NCBI GenBank assembly: GCA_015680685.1
Contig: MNCI01006084.1
Coordinates: 309,842-373,841, forward strand
Direction of reading: 5' to 3'
DNA: 64,000 bases
DNA from: Gnetum montanum
Lineage: Eukaryota > Streptophyta > Gnetopsida > Gnetales > Gnetaceae
The translations under genes were made by a program, and so were the position numbers. Below are positions 11,330 to 22,666 of the stretch, piece after piece. Below the pieces are notes generated by a model. It saw only the letters and a program-made list of their open reading frames with translations. It did not search any database and was not told the origin of the DNA. How positions within the stretch are numbered: the first letter of the stretch is position 1; the number at the start of each line of letters is the position of its first letter.

Positions 11330-13711
11330 GGAGGAAGGGACTAATAGAAACAACCATAATAGCCTTAAGAAAATGCACTAGAAGCAATCCATGTCACTAT
11401 ACCCCTTAAAGAGGAGCCTAAAGTGGAATCTATTTGCTAGATTTCCATAGCAAAAACTAGCCAATCAAGGCAAGATGAGGCTCCTATGAAAAGGTCTAAT
11501 TTAAAGGTCACTCTGATCAAGGCTTTCTTGGAAAATATAAGGAACAAGGAGGTCCAAATTTCCATTCTTCAAGAGTTGAACTTTGAGCCCTTCTTGGAAT
11601 TGGCACCAGAATAGGTTTGTACACAACTACAGAGGTCTTCCATGTGGCCCATTCTCTCTAATAGTAGATAATGGTACATGGGGAAGAACTATCTTTTATA
11701 GAATAATTGGCAAGGAGATGCATTAGTAAAGATTAAGAACATAACCATCTCCTATTCGGTTGAGACCATTGCAAATGCCCTTTTATTGCCATACATAAGA
11801 GTCAAATTAGCTAATATCTCAATACAAGTGAACCTAAAAGCTAAAAAAGAATGGACCCAATAATGCTATGGAGTGGACTACAAGAAGTATGGTGCCCTCA
11901 CCAAGTTAGAGCATGCATACTTCAAAATCATGGCCTACCACCTAAATCCAATGATGAGGCCCAACAAGGTAATAGTCTTATCTACCCAAGCATGTGCTAC
12001 TCTAAGTAGGTAATTCACAGTCAACCTTCCCCAACTCATTTTTCTAGAAATTGAGAAGCACTTTAAAGAAAATAAGAAGAGCATGAACACACTTCCCTTT
12101 TGATGCCTCATCTGCAAACTCTACAAAAGCATAGGCTAAGCTTGTTATTCAAATGATATGGTCCACCATGCTCCTACCGCATTATGGTAGGAAATAATGA
12201 AAGATAAAGCACTAGCTAAACTACAAGAAGAGGAGCAACCACCATTGCTACCTACAGCTCTAGAGACCAAACCAAAGGCATGTGTAATGACTAAATGAAT
12301 AAGGAAACTTGGGGAGTAGAAGTTGCAATAACAAAAAAGATTTACAAGTGATGGAGAACCATGAGTCTACCATCCAGCTATGAGTTACTTAAATGAGGTC
12401 GCAAGGACCATCAACTAGTTGGATAGTGAGAATACCCCATAATTCTTAGCTTAGAGGTACCAGGTGCCAACTAAAACTAATCCTAATATAAGGAAGATCA
12501 TAGTGTCCATCCTAGAATAAACATTTCTTGAAATCTTAGGAAATGTTGTAGCCTTCTTTGACCCTACAATTCTTAGGCCTAAACTTATCAAGGATGAACC
12601 TCTTTAATAGCTTTAGTTGAAACTATAAGAGGCCAAGAATGTAGAGAAGGTCATGATCTTTGACACATCCTTATCAAAAGCTATGGCTTTCAACATTAAC
12701 AAGGACATGTCATAGGTCTGGAAGAATAACTTAGTCCTCATAAAGAACAATCACTACCTATGCAGTGCTAAGCAACAAAAGGACCAACTAGTCAAATTGA
12801 TACACTAGTAGCAAGAGCATCTTGCCAAGGTAAATTTTTACCTAAAGAACTTGGTAGAAGCAAACTGTAATCTCTCAATGAAGGAAGTTCATACCCTTCA
12901 CCAAAAGAGTGCAATTGAAGTAGTTTCCTAGAAAAATAAAACCTTGAAATTCGAGCATGTAAAAAATCACTACAGAGACTAGGATGGTCTCATTTAGGAA
13001 GTTAATGAGAAGGAGATTCAATTGGTAAAGGTAAAACTAAATGAGGCACTCTAGTAAATCCATGAAAGAGATGATCTATGGAAACCCATCTTTGATAGAT
13101 TGAATGTATTTAATAAAACTGAGGTTCACTTGAACGAGTTGCAAATTGAAGAGATGGTGGAGTACATGGAGCTAGCCAACCTTCGTTACACAAACTTGGC
13201 AATGCTGACAACAAGGAGGCCAAGGTCAAAACCACAAAAGTAAGTGACTAGTTCCTACCTCCTCTATGAGGTAGAATGCATGCTCCACAAAGAGACAAAA
13301 TAGAAGTTCGAGACAGCTAATGTGAAGATAAAAGTTCTTAGGAGCTAATTCATTAACCAATGATTTATTATTAAGAACCTGACTAATATGATGAATGACT
13401 ACTAGGAAATACAAAGCCTTATAAGGACATTCAACATAGAACATAAAATCTTTGTAGCCTAGTTTGTCAACATGAAGGAAGCATTTCCTTCAATGTCATG
13501 CTCATGGAATATTCATGCACTAGTCCATATCAATGAAGCTGAGTGGATTGTATACAATCCATGGGGTAAAGAAGAAAAGATTAAAATACTTCTGGATTTT
13601 TTCAAACTTTTAGCAAAAGTAGTGGTAGTAGCAAACCAACCTCAACCTCTAGCAACATTGGGATGGAGCAAGGTACCACAATTGTATAGGCACCTACTAA
13701 AGATTTTGTAA
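11330..13711 (+). pseudogene. ORF3 pseudogene of D (3' extra ORF of the Athila-like family)
   Basis: Extra gene between integrase and the 3' LTR, where Athila elements can carry an env-like ORF. The N-terminal domain (about 11560-12120) includes ISYSVETIANALLLPYI and YGVDYKKYGALTKLEHAYFK, matching B (VSYSIEAIA.ALGLPEIG; YGIDHKEFGTLTTAERVYSK). A long charged, coiled-coil-like part follows (about 12580-13400). The C-terminal open block 13472-13711 has MKEAFPSMSCSWNIHALVHI, matching LKELFPMLPCPWKAPIPAHI in B. No signal peptide or membrane segment was seen, so an envelope role is not supported. Function unknown. The start is approximate; many stops. Confidence 0.7.
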
Positions 13712-13881
13712 ATTGTTCAATTTTGTTGTAATGGAAACTCATTTCTATAAATAATATACAATCTAGCACTTAGAGTTAGGTAGAAGTTAATCAATTTATC
13801 TTTCTATTAATAAATTTCATACCTCCCAATTTTCTAAGAAGCTCAATCCCAATTTTGTCCACCTAAGGATGAGTTTTTAGT

Positions 13882-13895
13882 AAGTCATGGAGGTA
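13882..13895 (+). promoter_or_regulatory. 3' polypurine tract of D
   Basis: AAGTCATGGAGGTA directly precedes the LTR start TGATAAG, as CAATCATGGGGGTA precedes TGATGAAG in copy B. It would prime plus-strand DNA synthesis. Confidence 0.65.
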
Positions 13896-14780
13896 TGATA
13901 AGATATTAATAAGATAGGCTCCATCAACACATCCTCATCAATGCAACCCCATTGACACATGGTAGGATGCGTTGACATAGATACATTGATGCTAACGTAA
14001 TCCATACATATATAAATGTATGCATCCTTCACATTTATGGCACTTTTTAGTCATAGCCTTAGCCAAACTCTTGTAGTGTCTTTTCCATAGAGTTAGAGTA
14101 TTTTCCCTCTAAGTACCCAAAGTATGTATCTAAGAGATTATATGAATTTTTATTTAAGTGCCTATGTACTTGAACACATTGGCATGAGAATAATAAAATC
14201 AAGATTTCCTACATCCATTACAATACTTAGACTAACTTAACTTTACTCTTCTACACTCTACTTTATTTTTACTTTCCATTACTATACTTAATTAAGTAAT
14301 TAATGTTATTAATAATAAACATGTGAGTACAACCACTTCAAAAATAATGTTTTAGTGCTTAGTAATCTCAGCACTAGATATTTGGTATGCCCAGTAATAT
14401 CAACTTGGTAACCAAGTAGTGTTAACACTAGTTCGAGATGTGTATAGCAAGTGGGAATGGTTACTTCACATTAGGATAATTAGTTACTAGATTATTTTAT
14501 TGGTTAGATAATTAATTACGAAGCCTCTATTGAATCATCTAGCCTTTAAGAGAAAAATATATTTAAAATAATTACAAAAATATACATCATACATCTTAAC
14601 AACACTTAATCATACATACTGATAAAACACAAGTTAGGAAGACAATGACCTTACACCTACATGACTCACTACTTGGGAATATTGGTCACTTAGATAACTA
14701 AGTCTACAAAATTTGACTGGATCACTAGTCAATTCTTGTGATTCATATGGTTAAGCATAGGAGGTACCTGGCACTCATCA
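13896..14780 (+). repeat. 3' LTR of D
   Basis: 885 bp, from TGATAAGATA after the PPT to GCACTCATCA, the family LTR end. A TATA box (TATATAAAT) lies near 14009-14017. The internal wording (ACATTGGCATGAGAATAATAAA, then the CATAAGTA/AGTGTTA blocks) follows the B and E LTRs. The U3 palindromic array has decayed to forms such as GTTGACA and ATTGACA. A PBS-like sequence follows at 14789. Confidence 0.8.
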
Positions 14781-15934
14781 CTAGTCATGACGTTAATTAC
14801 AAATTCTTAACTTATAGGAATGAAGCTTTACTTTGAGCTTTGTGAAATGTGAGGACTTAATAATAGGTGGAGAATTCTAATCTAACAAAGATTCACTATA
14901 AGAGTGAGTGTAGACACATTGATAAATCTTTAGTATGGGAGGATCAAAGTTACCTTCCATCACACTTTAAGAAACTAGTTCATCACTTGTCCCTAGTTAT
15001 TTGGAAGATTACTTCTCCTTCAAATATGCCTCCTATTTCTTAAAGAAATGTGAATCATGAGGCTAATTCTCATAGCCCTTTTGCTCCCCTTGTAATTCTA
15101 CATTATCTACTAAGCTATATCCTTTGGATGATTCTACATCTAAGGTTTTCCTTAGAAGGATTTGTTTTCTTAAAGAAGCAAGTAGTAGTTCCAACAAACT
15201 CATCATAAAAAATTTTTGGCTCTTCCTCTAGCTTTGATGTGTTGAATTTAACCAATGTTCTCTCAAGGTTACTGTGACAACATGACAATCTAGATAGGTT
15301 TTAGTCCTTTTCCCCAAGTGTCCTGATAAATGTTCATCTTGCCTTGCTTACTAAGAATCTAAGCTAATGTCCCAATTATCTAGACCTTAAAAAGTTAGGT
15401 TTATAAACATAGAAAGTTGATTCTCCTATAGTACTTACACACATGCTTCCCTTTTCTACATACTAGACAATCTTCTTCTTATTACATAGACATGTGAAGG
15501 AACTCTATGCTCACATCTTTGATGATTAGGCTCATTAGTAGTGAATGTTTAAAATTCAATGTGTTGTAATGCTCTAACATGATGTCTTGACAAAGGATAT
15601 ACCTAATATTTTATTTTATCCCAACTAGAAGATAGTAAAGTATCATAGCCTACTAAGCAAGAAAATGATTATAGCTTCCATCTTTTACTATAGGATTATA
15701 GTAAATAATGGTGGAAAGAGTGGAAGCATTAATAGCCATATCAAAATTTTACACCTTCTTACTCAATAAAAACTTAGAAACCACAAAGATCCTTTTACAA
15801 AAATGCTTCTTAGAAATGGATACCATAGAATTTTTAAATAAATTATCAAAAGAGGTAACCTAAAAGTAGTATGAATTGTAAGCATTAAATCATATGATGC
15901 AATTAATAAGGTTATAAACTACAAACATGATAGT
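14781..15934. other. unassigned block between D and A-prime
   Basis: About 1.15 kb with no open frame over 60 codons that reads as a known domain on either strand. The first 200 bases could be a 5' leader: GGGAGGATCAAAGTTA near 14938 resembles AGGAGGATTAAAGTAA in the E leader at about 56109. The rest (15000-15934) does not match the spacer, ORF3 or LTR of the family. It is probably an old fragment of another repeat. Confidence 0.4.
14788..14806 (+). promoter_or_regulatory. degraded primer-binding-site-like sequence after the LTR of D
   Basis: TGACGTTAATTACA aligns with the E primer site TGGCGTCATTTCCA and is likewise followed by a CTTAA/GTTAA word. A PBS is expected after a 5' LTR, not after the 3' LTR of D, so this LTR may have been shared with a second, now lost element. 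Confidence 0.4.
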
Positions 15935-16990
15935 CCTATTGATCATGGAATTATTTGTTATGTGTCTTATGCACTTCATTCAATGACAAGGCCACTTATC
16001 TATTCTTGTCCAACATGTTGAGATTCATCAGTATTTCTTTGTTGGCTAGACTTAGGTCTAAGTCAAGGTCAAAGGCCATGAGCTTAGCTTGGATAAACAA
16101 AGTTGGAAGGTTCCTATATACTAACTCATAGGGAGAATAACCAATAAGGAATTTTCATATTGAATGATAAGCTCAAACAGTATCATTGAGTTTATTACTC
16201 TAGTCATTCTTATATTTACTAATTGTACATTTAGTATCTTGGTAATTTTCCTATTGATGACCTCAGCTTGATTGTTGTCTTAGGGGTGGTATGGAGTTGT
16301 TAATTTATGTTCAACCCCCAAGCATTACATATGCTTTCAAAAAGTGGCACCAATGAAGTGGGTTTCATTATCTAAAATTAGTGCCTGTGGCACACTGAAC
16401 CTGGTTACAACATTTTTTTGTATAAACCAAATCATCGTAGAGGATGAGCAATCAATAATACCAACAAATTTAGCCCATTTGGTGTAATAATTAACAGCCA
16501 CGATAATGTATGTCTTTCCTTTTGACATAGAGCTAATGGGCCCCATGAAATTAATCCCCCAAAGATCGAAAGGCTCTAGTGGTTAGATCCATTGTGGAGG
16601 TCATTTCATATGTGCAATCATCCCTCCATCATGTTGGCATCTATCATAGGAATGGAAGAAGTGATGGACATCCCTAAAGATTATAGGCCAATAATGCCCC
16701 GCCATGATGATCTTAACAGTAGTTTACTTCCTAGCATAGTGGCCCCCACAAGGGTCTTCATGTGCATCCTTGAGGATTCAAAGTTGATTTGCATCGGGGA
16801 TACACCATCATACCAAACCATCTATGCAACTCTTGTAGAGGTTATTGTTGATTTCAATAAAGTTCTTGGCCAAATAATGAAATTGATATTTCTTCTTTTC
16901 ATCCTACTCTTGTGGCATCTCTTGTGTGAGTAGATAGGAGCGGATGTTATTGTACCAGTTTGTTTCCTTGGAATATTGAGCACTAAATGA
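15935..16990 (-). pseudogene. integrase remnant of A-prime
   Basis: The open stretch 16337-16546 (minus) contains the catalytic core: KTYIIVAVNYYTKWAKF (first D changed to N), CSSSTMIWFIQKNVVTRF and LILDNETHF (second D kept). The third acidic residue appears in AEVINRKITK (about 16240). An N-terminal zinc-binding part is only traceable near 16600-16900. The C-terminal module breaks off at about 15935. Confidence 0.8.
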
Positions 16991-17079
16991 CACCAACAAA
17001 AATTATTTCATCAAGAAATTGTTCAGACAGTGATCTTTCATCCTCTTCATTGTCCCATCGTAACTAAGACAATTGATTA

Positions 17080-17520
17080 GCCACCACATTATGAGTTTCC
17101 TTGTAGTCTACCATTATTAAATCAATCTTCTGAAGGATCACCAGCCATTGTATGACACAAGGGTTCATTGTTGGCTTGTTCATTAGGAACTAGATGGCAC
17201 TATGATTGGTGTGCACAAAAAATTTATATCCAAGCACATAGCACCTAAATTTCTCTCTAACACCTACACCATTTCCATTAGCTCCTTTTCAATGATGGTA
17301 TAGTTTAGTTGTGCATCCACAATGCTCCTACTGACATAATGGATGTAGTATGGATGTTTTTGATTGTCCATTTGTATAAGCATGGCTCCCAAGGCATAAT
17401 TTGATGCATTTGTCATGATGTGAAATGGCCTGGACCAATATGGTACCATTAGAATTAGAATTTCTATGAGCTTTTGATTCAACTATTGGAATGTAATCTC
17501 ACATTCCTTGGTTCAAACAA
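17080..17520 (-). pseudogene. RNase H remnant of A-prime
   Basis: The open stretch 17264-17482 (minus) reads RPFHIMTNASNYALGAML, KHPYYIHYVSRSIV and YTIIEKELMEMV. The acidic residue in the first block is Asn (TNAS for DAS). The remaining part (HTNHSAI-like, MNKPTMNP) is broken by stops. Confidence 0.8.
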
Positions 17521-17559
17521 ATGATGCATCTTTCTTTGTACGCTCCACCAATGACTTGG

Positions 17560-18330
17560 AAATTTTTGAGAAGTTTTCAATGAAGCACTTATAGTAATTG
17601 GTGTGACCAAAGAATGAGCCCACATCTTTCACTATTCTAAGCTATCTAGTTATTTTTTGGATGATCCTTATTTTCTCTAGGTGCATCTTGATCTCTTTGT
17701 TTGAAATTCTATGCCCAAGAAAATGCCTTCTTGGATCATCAAGTGGCTCTTCTACCAATTGAGCCTTAGGTTTGTCTCCACACATCTTTAAAGCACTTGC
17801 TAAAGCTGGTTCAAGGCTTGCTCAAAGGTATACCCATAGGTAGAGAAGTCATTCATGAATACTTCTACCTTGCTACTAATTTGTTGTTGGAAGATTCTTA
17901 GGACAAATCCTTAGAATGTAGTGGGTGCATTGCATAGGTCAAAGGGCATCTTCCTATATGCAAAAGCTTCGTAGGGACTTATGAATGTTGTCTTGGCTTG
18001 GTCCTCTAATGCAATCTCGATTTGGTTATAACCACTATAATCATCCAAAAAGCTATAGTAACAATGTTCCACAATTATGTCTAGCACTTGGTCCACAAAT
18101 GAAAATGGAAAATGATCTTTATAAGTTGTCATATTCAACAGTCAAAATTCTATACATACTCTCCACTTTCCTCTTTTCATTAATACAATAATGAATGGGC
18201 TAACCCATTGGCTGTCCACAATGGGGTAAATGAACCTACCTTGAGGAATTGCTGAATCTTCTCATTGATGATTTACTTGATTTTTGGATTTAAGCATCTT
18301 TGCTATTATCTCTTTGGTTTGATGGAGAGT
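17560..18330 (-). pseudogene. reverse transcriptase remnant of A-prime
   Basis: The minus-strand stretch 17911-18138 reads NMTTYKDHFPFSFVDQVLD, YYSFLDDYSGYNQIEIAL, EDQAKTTF and MPFDLCNAPTTF, typical of Athila RT. The palm motif at 17848-17859 reads FMND, so one catalytic aspartate is mutated to Asn. Upstream, a fingers segment with GKWRVCIEF is near 18150. Confidence 0.85.
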
Positions 18331-19022
18331 ATATAAAAATTCTATGTTGGCATATCCTAGGATCAATTCCTGTTAGCTCATGATATGATCAGGTGAAGGT
18401 TGTTGACCATTTGTTCACAACTTCCAACAATTTCATTTTCTATTTAAGAGAAAGTGTGGCATTAATGATTACTATCTTGTCATTATTCAAAAATACATAT
18501 TTCATTATTACCTATAGAGCCTTTAACATAAAGGGTTCTTCTTAAAAGTTTTATTGATCTCCAACTCTCCCTAATTGATCTCAGTTTGTGCATCAAAGAG
18601 TTGGTGATGGGGCTGCTCCAATTTATTAATGCTTTTAACATAGGAGCTAGTGAGGTTATCAGCTAGTTCTATGCATATTGTTGATCAAGCCTTATTATAT
18701 ATTGTTAGTCACTAGGTATCTTCCTATTTAGTGGTTGTTTCATACAAGCACCTTTGAATTTTTGTGGTCTCTACATACTGATTACATGCTTGAAGTAATG
18801 TGCCTTTGATGGTCCATAGTCTTTGCACGCAATGGTACCCTATGTCACTATATGTGATGCATGTAGCTTTCTTCTTCTCTCCTTCTGGATATTTTCAAAT
18901 TCATTTTCATTTGAAATCTTCAAGGAAAGGTCTCAAATCCCTAACCTTGCAACAATGGTGCTTATCCATGCTCTTTCCATGATGATAGAAAAGTCTCATT
19001 TGTAGTTCTCTACATGGATCAC
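18331..19022 (-). pseudogene. protease C-terminal half and PR-RT linker of A-prime
   Basis: Starts at the insertion point of B with VIHVENYK, then SIIMERAWISTIVARLGI and DLSLKISNENEFE, matching E (VIHIENCKGNFPIIMGRAWL...). The linker toward RT follows and is broken by stops. The other half of the protease is at 49057-49400. Confidence 0.8.
19018..19022. repeat. target-site duplication of B (left copy)
   Basis: ATCAC on the plus strand (GTGAT on the minus) directly outside the LTR end at 19023. The same five bases lie directly outside the other LTR end at 49057-49061. Confidence 0.85.
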
Positions 19023-19888
19023 TAATGAGCGGCTAGGTACCCCTACGCCCAACCATACGAATCATGGGCATTCACACACAACTCGGTCAAATTCCATAGA
19101 CTGTAAGCACTCTACATACACCAGACTCTAACAAGAAAAACCCTTTGTTAGAATGATTGTTGTCTTCCCAACCTCACTTGTGATGTTCTAGTGGCGATGG
19201 TTAAGTGAGATTGAGGCAACTGATTTTTATAGCTTTTTATTTTATCTTTTAGCATCTAATTAAAGTATGGAAAGGAAGGAATGAAATATTATCTAATCTA
19301 TAATTATCCTAATCTATATCTTAACTATTTCTAGCATAAGTATTCGATCCCATCTTTCGGGCATGTCCTGAGCATCCCTTAACCACTACTGGGTTACTAG
19401 ACATTAAGCATTACTAGGTTACCAAGTGTTGGGATTACATTCGAGATAGTCGTACTTATGGTTTCTATGAGCTATGAATGAGTGATAGTGATTAAACTTA
19501 ATAATAAGAGAAACTTAAGTAATTATCAAAGCATAGAAATATTAAGCTATTAAATGCATTAAATGACTAAGTCCAAATGCTATAAGGAATGCTTGAAAGC
19601 TTGTCTTTATTGCTGTCACGCCAATGGGCTCAAATACATCAGCACTTGAATAAAGATCCAGACACTTTTCTTACACCTAATTTACTACAATTGACAAAAA
19701 GGTGCCTAAGAGAAGTGGGAGCCCTCTTATTTATAGCCTGAAAAAGGTGCCACATAAATGGGGCCACGTCGACGCATGGAAGGATGCGTCGATGGGGCCA
19801 CGTCGACAGGGCCATGTCGACGGGGCCTCGTATACGGGGTTCCATATACATGGCCTAGTAGACGCAGTGACCAATATATACTTCATCA
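19023..19888 (-). repeat. 3' LTR of B
   Basis: 866 bp. On the minus strand it starts TGATGAAGTATATATTGG after the PPT and ends CGCTCATTA. U3 has an array of GTCGAC- and GTATAC-containing words, then a TATA box (CTATAAATAAG; plus 19727-19737). The R/U5 part has a GCAATAAAG poly(A)-like word near 19610. The shared part is very close to the 5' LTR fragment, apart from CpG-type transitions and an approximately 50-bp deletion. Confidence 0.9.
19727..19737 (-). promoter_or_regulatory. TATA box of B 3' LTR
   Basis: The minus strand reads CTATAAATAAG just after the GTCGAC-rich array, and the same word occurs in the E LTR (55174-55185) and the B 5' LTR fragment (48896-48906). Confidence 0.65.
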
Positions 19889-19905
19889 TACCCCCATGAT
19901 TGAGG
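19889..19905 (-). promoter_or_regulatory. 3' polypurine tract of B
   Basis: The minus strand reads CCTCAATCATGGGGGTA immediately before the LTR start TGATGAAG. Confidence 0.75.
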
Positions 19906-20059
19906 TAAAACTCGTCCTCAAGTTCCTCTTACAATTTGGAAGGTATGAACTTTTATTTACAACACACATGATTTGACACACATACACACATGACGCACCA
20001 AGTGCCCAAGTATACAGAGAAGGAAAAATTACAAAAATGGTGGTGTTCAGAGATAAAAT

Positions 20060-20639
20060 TGAATACCTTGCTGGTCCTGGATTCTTTGCTGTGTAGAAAG
20101 ATGCTAAAAATTGCCAGAGAAGATCACACTGTCCTTGGTGGAAGTGGTTCCGACGGTCCTTCACTAGCCTTTCACCCATGCGGTGGTGGTGGCACGAATG
20201 ATGGCTACCCCGTAGCAGCTACAACTTTTGGAGGCAATTGGAAATCCTCTAGAAGGACCCTCATGTTTTCTTCCTTACTTCTGGGATCATTCACTGTCCA
20301 AGCAGCTTCACTAATGTGTGCTGGGATAGGAGCCTTCCAAGGGCATGGCAGCATAGGGAAGAGTTCTTTCAAGTTGACAAACCAGGCTACGAACTATTTT
20401 TGTTTGATGTCGAATGCTCAAATTGATGTCTACAGCTATTGGTAGTTAGTCATCAGACGGGCCAAGTTCTTTGTGATCATACATTGTCCTTCAAATAACT
20501 TGTGGAGAACTTCGAATTCCATGTTTGCTGCTTCCAATTTTTTCTTTGTTTCTTTGTGCGCTTGGAACTCGCCCTCATATAGAGAATACGAGGCGGCCAC
20601 TTGTTTTTCCAAATCAGACCGTGATCTCCCAACTGTAAG
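20060..20639 (-). pseudogene. ORF3 of B, 3' portion (after insertion of C)
   Basis: Continuation of ORF3 beyond element C. The minus stretch 20436-20684 begins in the LTR of C, but from 20639 it reads a coiled coil (DLEKQVAASYSLYEGEFQ, KKKLEAANMEFEVLHKLF). Then comes the conserved block LKELFPMLPCPWKAPIPAHI near 20340-20400, a segment on (R)VLLEDFQLPPKVVAATG, and a Pro-rich end (FVPPPPHG, EPLPPRT) before a stop. The same block order is seen in D (13472-13711). The protein has no membrane segment. Function unknown. Confidence 0.75.
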
Positions 20640-22122
20640 TGAAACAACATAAAATTTCAACTTAGCACTTTGAAACGAGAACAACCCTGTGCCTCAACAT
20701 CAGAAGTTCAAAAATCAGACTAAAGTGCATGGATCTTGTCATGCACATCCAGGTCACGCCCAAGTCACGTTGCCAATGTGAGTGCAGCATGCAGAAATTT
20801 TAGAGCCTCCAAATCAAGTCAAAATAGTCCTAATTTGAATGGGTAAGGTTCCCTTAGGGCCCACTGATGGCTACTCCAAGTTTCAGCATCCAGAATCCAA
20901 GGTCTCGAGTCAAACTTGCAAAAATCTTGCTATGCACGCTGAGGTCATGCTAGGGTCACGTTGACAACGTGAGCCCAGCGTGAGCTACCAAAAGTATCCT
21001 AAAACCAAGCACAGACAGGCTCAAATTAAATATTCAAGACATCCTCAAGGACAAGCAGTAGTTACACTTCAAAAACAAGTCTTAAAGGTGGAATTTTGAC
21101 ACAAAGTGCATCATTTTTGGTCATGCACATTGAGGTGACACTGGTAGCGTGACCTTAGCGTGAGCACTGGTCATGACCAAGGAAAAGAACTTTAGACACA
21201 CGTCGAGGGCACGCCAGGATAAGATCAATGCATGCTAACAACCTTGATGAAACAAAAACACTTTCAGCAGTAGTCAATCCATAGAATCAGAAATTCCAAG
21301 CCAGCTGGAGTTAGATTCTCTTGTTGTACATTATCAGTCATTGTAAATTTTTCATATTTTTTAAGCTAATTAAGCTCTTACGCTACAAATTGTGCATGCT
21401 TCTATGAGCATAAGCCAACTTGTACAAGCTAAAACACGTTGTAAGATATAGTGTATCCAGCCTAGAACGTAGTCTACCTACATACATCCAGTTCACCCAC
21501 AGCTATACATCGATCACTTGTCACACGATCCGTTGTTCTCTTGTCTCACAGCCATTGATCTCATTAACAAATCCTACTCCCGAGCCTGGCAAAATGTATA
21601 AATACCCTATTCATTGACATAAACAAGGTTGGTAAATTGGAGAAAGGAAACCAGCAATCTTGAGCCCAGACACACATGATCCCCAGCACTTGCAAACACC
21701 TCACATCAAGGCTTAACGTCTGACTTGTAATCCAGACACGCAACTACGTTTTGACTGGTGCACATCTTGTTAATTAATATAACATAGTTTCATTTTTGCC
21801 CTTCGTTGTACTGTTATGTTTCCTTGTTTGCATTACTTTGGTTTATTACACGTTTTCTGCATACATTCTGTTTATGTTTACATGCTATATTCACATTTAT
21901 GTCTCATTGCATTATGCTCTCCATTTTACATTTTGCGACGATAACCCCAGCACAGGCCATAGCGCATGCTAGGGGAAGTCCTTGGTTGATTTGCATGCAG
22001 ACCATCCAAGGCACTCTATCTTAGTTTTTCCAACTTGCCCTCATGCGAAGGCAGGGTCAGCTGTATCTCTCTAAAGATCTTTTGGCATTCGTTTTTCCTC
22101 CAACCTTACGCCGACGACTTTG
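20640..22122 (+). repeat. 5' LTR of C
   Basis: Starts TGAAACAACATAAAATTTC, matching the 3' LTR start at 37354. The end is placed by alignment with the 3' LTR, where ...GCCGATGATTTCA ends at 38825; in this copy the last bases have mutated (GACTTTGGA). TATA box near 21595-21604. U3 holds repeated CACGCTG/CAGCGTG-type words (20750-21240). Confidence 0.85.
21595..21604 (+). promoter_or_regulatory. TATA box of C 5' LTR
   Basis: AATGTATAAATACCC in the 5' LTR; the same word is conserved in the 3' LTR at 38296-38310. Confidence 0.6.
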
Positions 22123-22136
22123 GATGATATAGAAAT

Positions 22137-22153
22137 TGGCGCTAAAAGGAGGG
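22137..22153 (+). promoter_or_regulatory. primer-binding site of C
   Basis: TGGCGCTAAAAGGAGGG begins about 14 bases after the 5' LTR end. TGGCGC is the usual start of a PBS pairing with a tRNA 3' CCA end. The primer tRNA was not identified. Confidence 0.6.
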
Positions 22154-22666
22154 TCGATCTTGTTTTCCATCCTGATAAACGTTGATCTCGTTACCCTTCA
22201 CGCATGGTGCAGATCAAGTGCAGAATGCAAGCTAAGCTTGCTTAAACCATACCAATTTGTTCACGATTGAATTAAATCCTTGTAAAACTCTTACGTTGCT
22301 ACCAATACAGTAAATTCTGCAACTATTACTGAAAATATTAACTACAGCGTGCACACCCTATGAAAATCCAACACAACGTACACACGCTGCAAAGCCCAAC
22401 GCTGCGAAAATCCAAAATAGCATATGCTACAAAACCCAATGCAGCGTATACACATTGCTACACATGTTTGGCATACACATGCTATGCACACATAGCACGC
22501 ACACATGCTGCGCCGCATTGCGCTTACACTGCGCTTGCACACGCTGCACACAAGCTAGCATGTGCATGTTTAGGTTGCACTCACGCTAACATTCACACGC
22601 AACTTGCTCAAAATCAACTTGCATACGCTGCTTACACACATTTAGCTAGTCAAGCCAGTTACACAC
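22154..22666 (+). other. leader of C with a CACGCTGC-rich low-complexity stretch
   Basis: Non-coding leader before gag. From about 22340 to 22640 it is dominated by short words around ACGCTGC, CACACGCTG and CTACACA. This makes spurious Cys/Ala/His-rich open frames on both strands. The same words occur in the LTRs and at 30980-31400 and 31800-31910 inside C. Confidence 0.6.

Larger units (their letters stand above)
3871..14780 (+). mobile_element. Athila-like Ty3/gypsy element D (gag to 3' LTR, 5' LTR missing)
   Basis: Order on the plus strand: gag (3871 on), protease (about 6500), RT (7330 on), RNase H (8260 on), integrase (8830 on), a PPT-like tract (10072), a non-coding spacer, ORF3 (about 11330-13711), a second PPT (13882-13895) and a 3' LTR (13896-14780). 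It is the most decayed copy: protease, RT and integrase catalytic residues are all altered, and the CpG-rich U3 motifs seen in B and E have become TpG/CpA. The 5' LTR and primer site are absent. Confidence 0.85.
15935..19022 (-). mobile_element. Athila-like element A-prime, 3' half (PR end, RT, RNase H, integrase)
   Basis: On the minus strand this continues the element interrupted by B: protease C-terminal half (19022 downward), linker, RT, RNase H and integrase, stopping at about 15935 inside the integrase C-terminal module (NEVHKTHNK region). The other half lies at 49057-53019. The two join across B after removing one copy of the GTGAT target duplication (19018-19022 and 49057-49061), giving a continuous protease segment collinear with E at about 58890-58950. 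The 3' LTR, spacer and ORF3 of A-prime are missing on this side. Confidence 0.9.

Noticed and set aside
11935-12117. Minus-strand frame inside ORF3 of D
   Set aside because: Shadow of the plus-strand ORF3 coding sequence; no domain of its own.
19639-20179. Several overlapping plus and minus frames
   Set aside because: They lie in the 3' LTR and PPT region of B; the repeated GTCGAC/GGCCC words keep frames open by chance.
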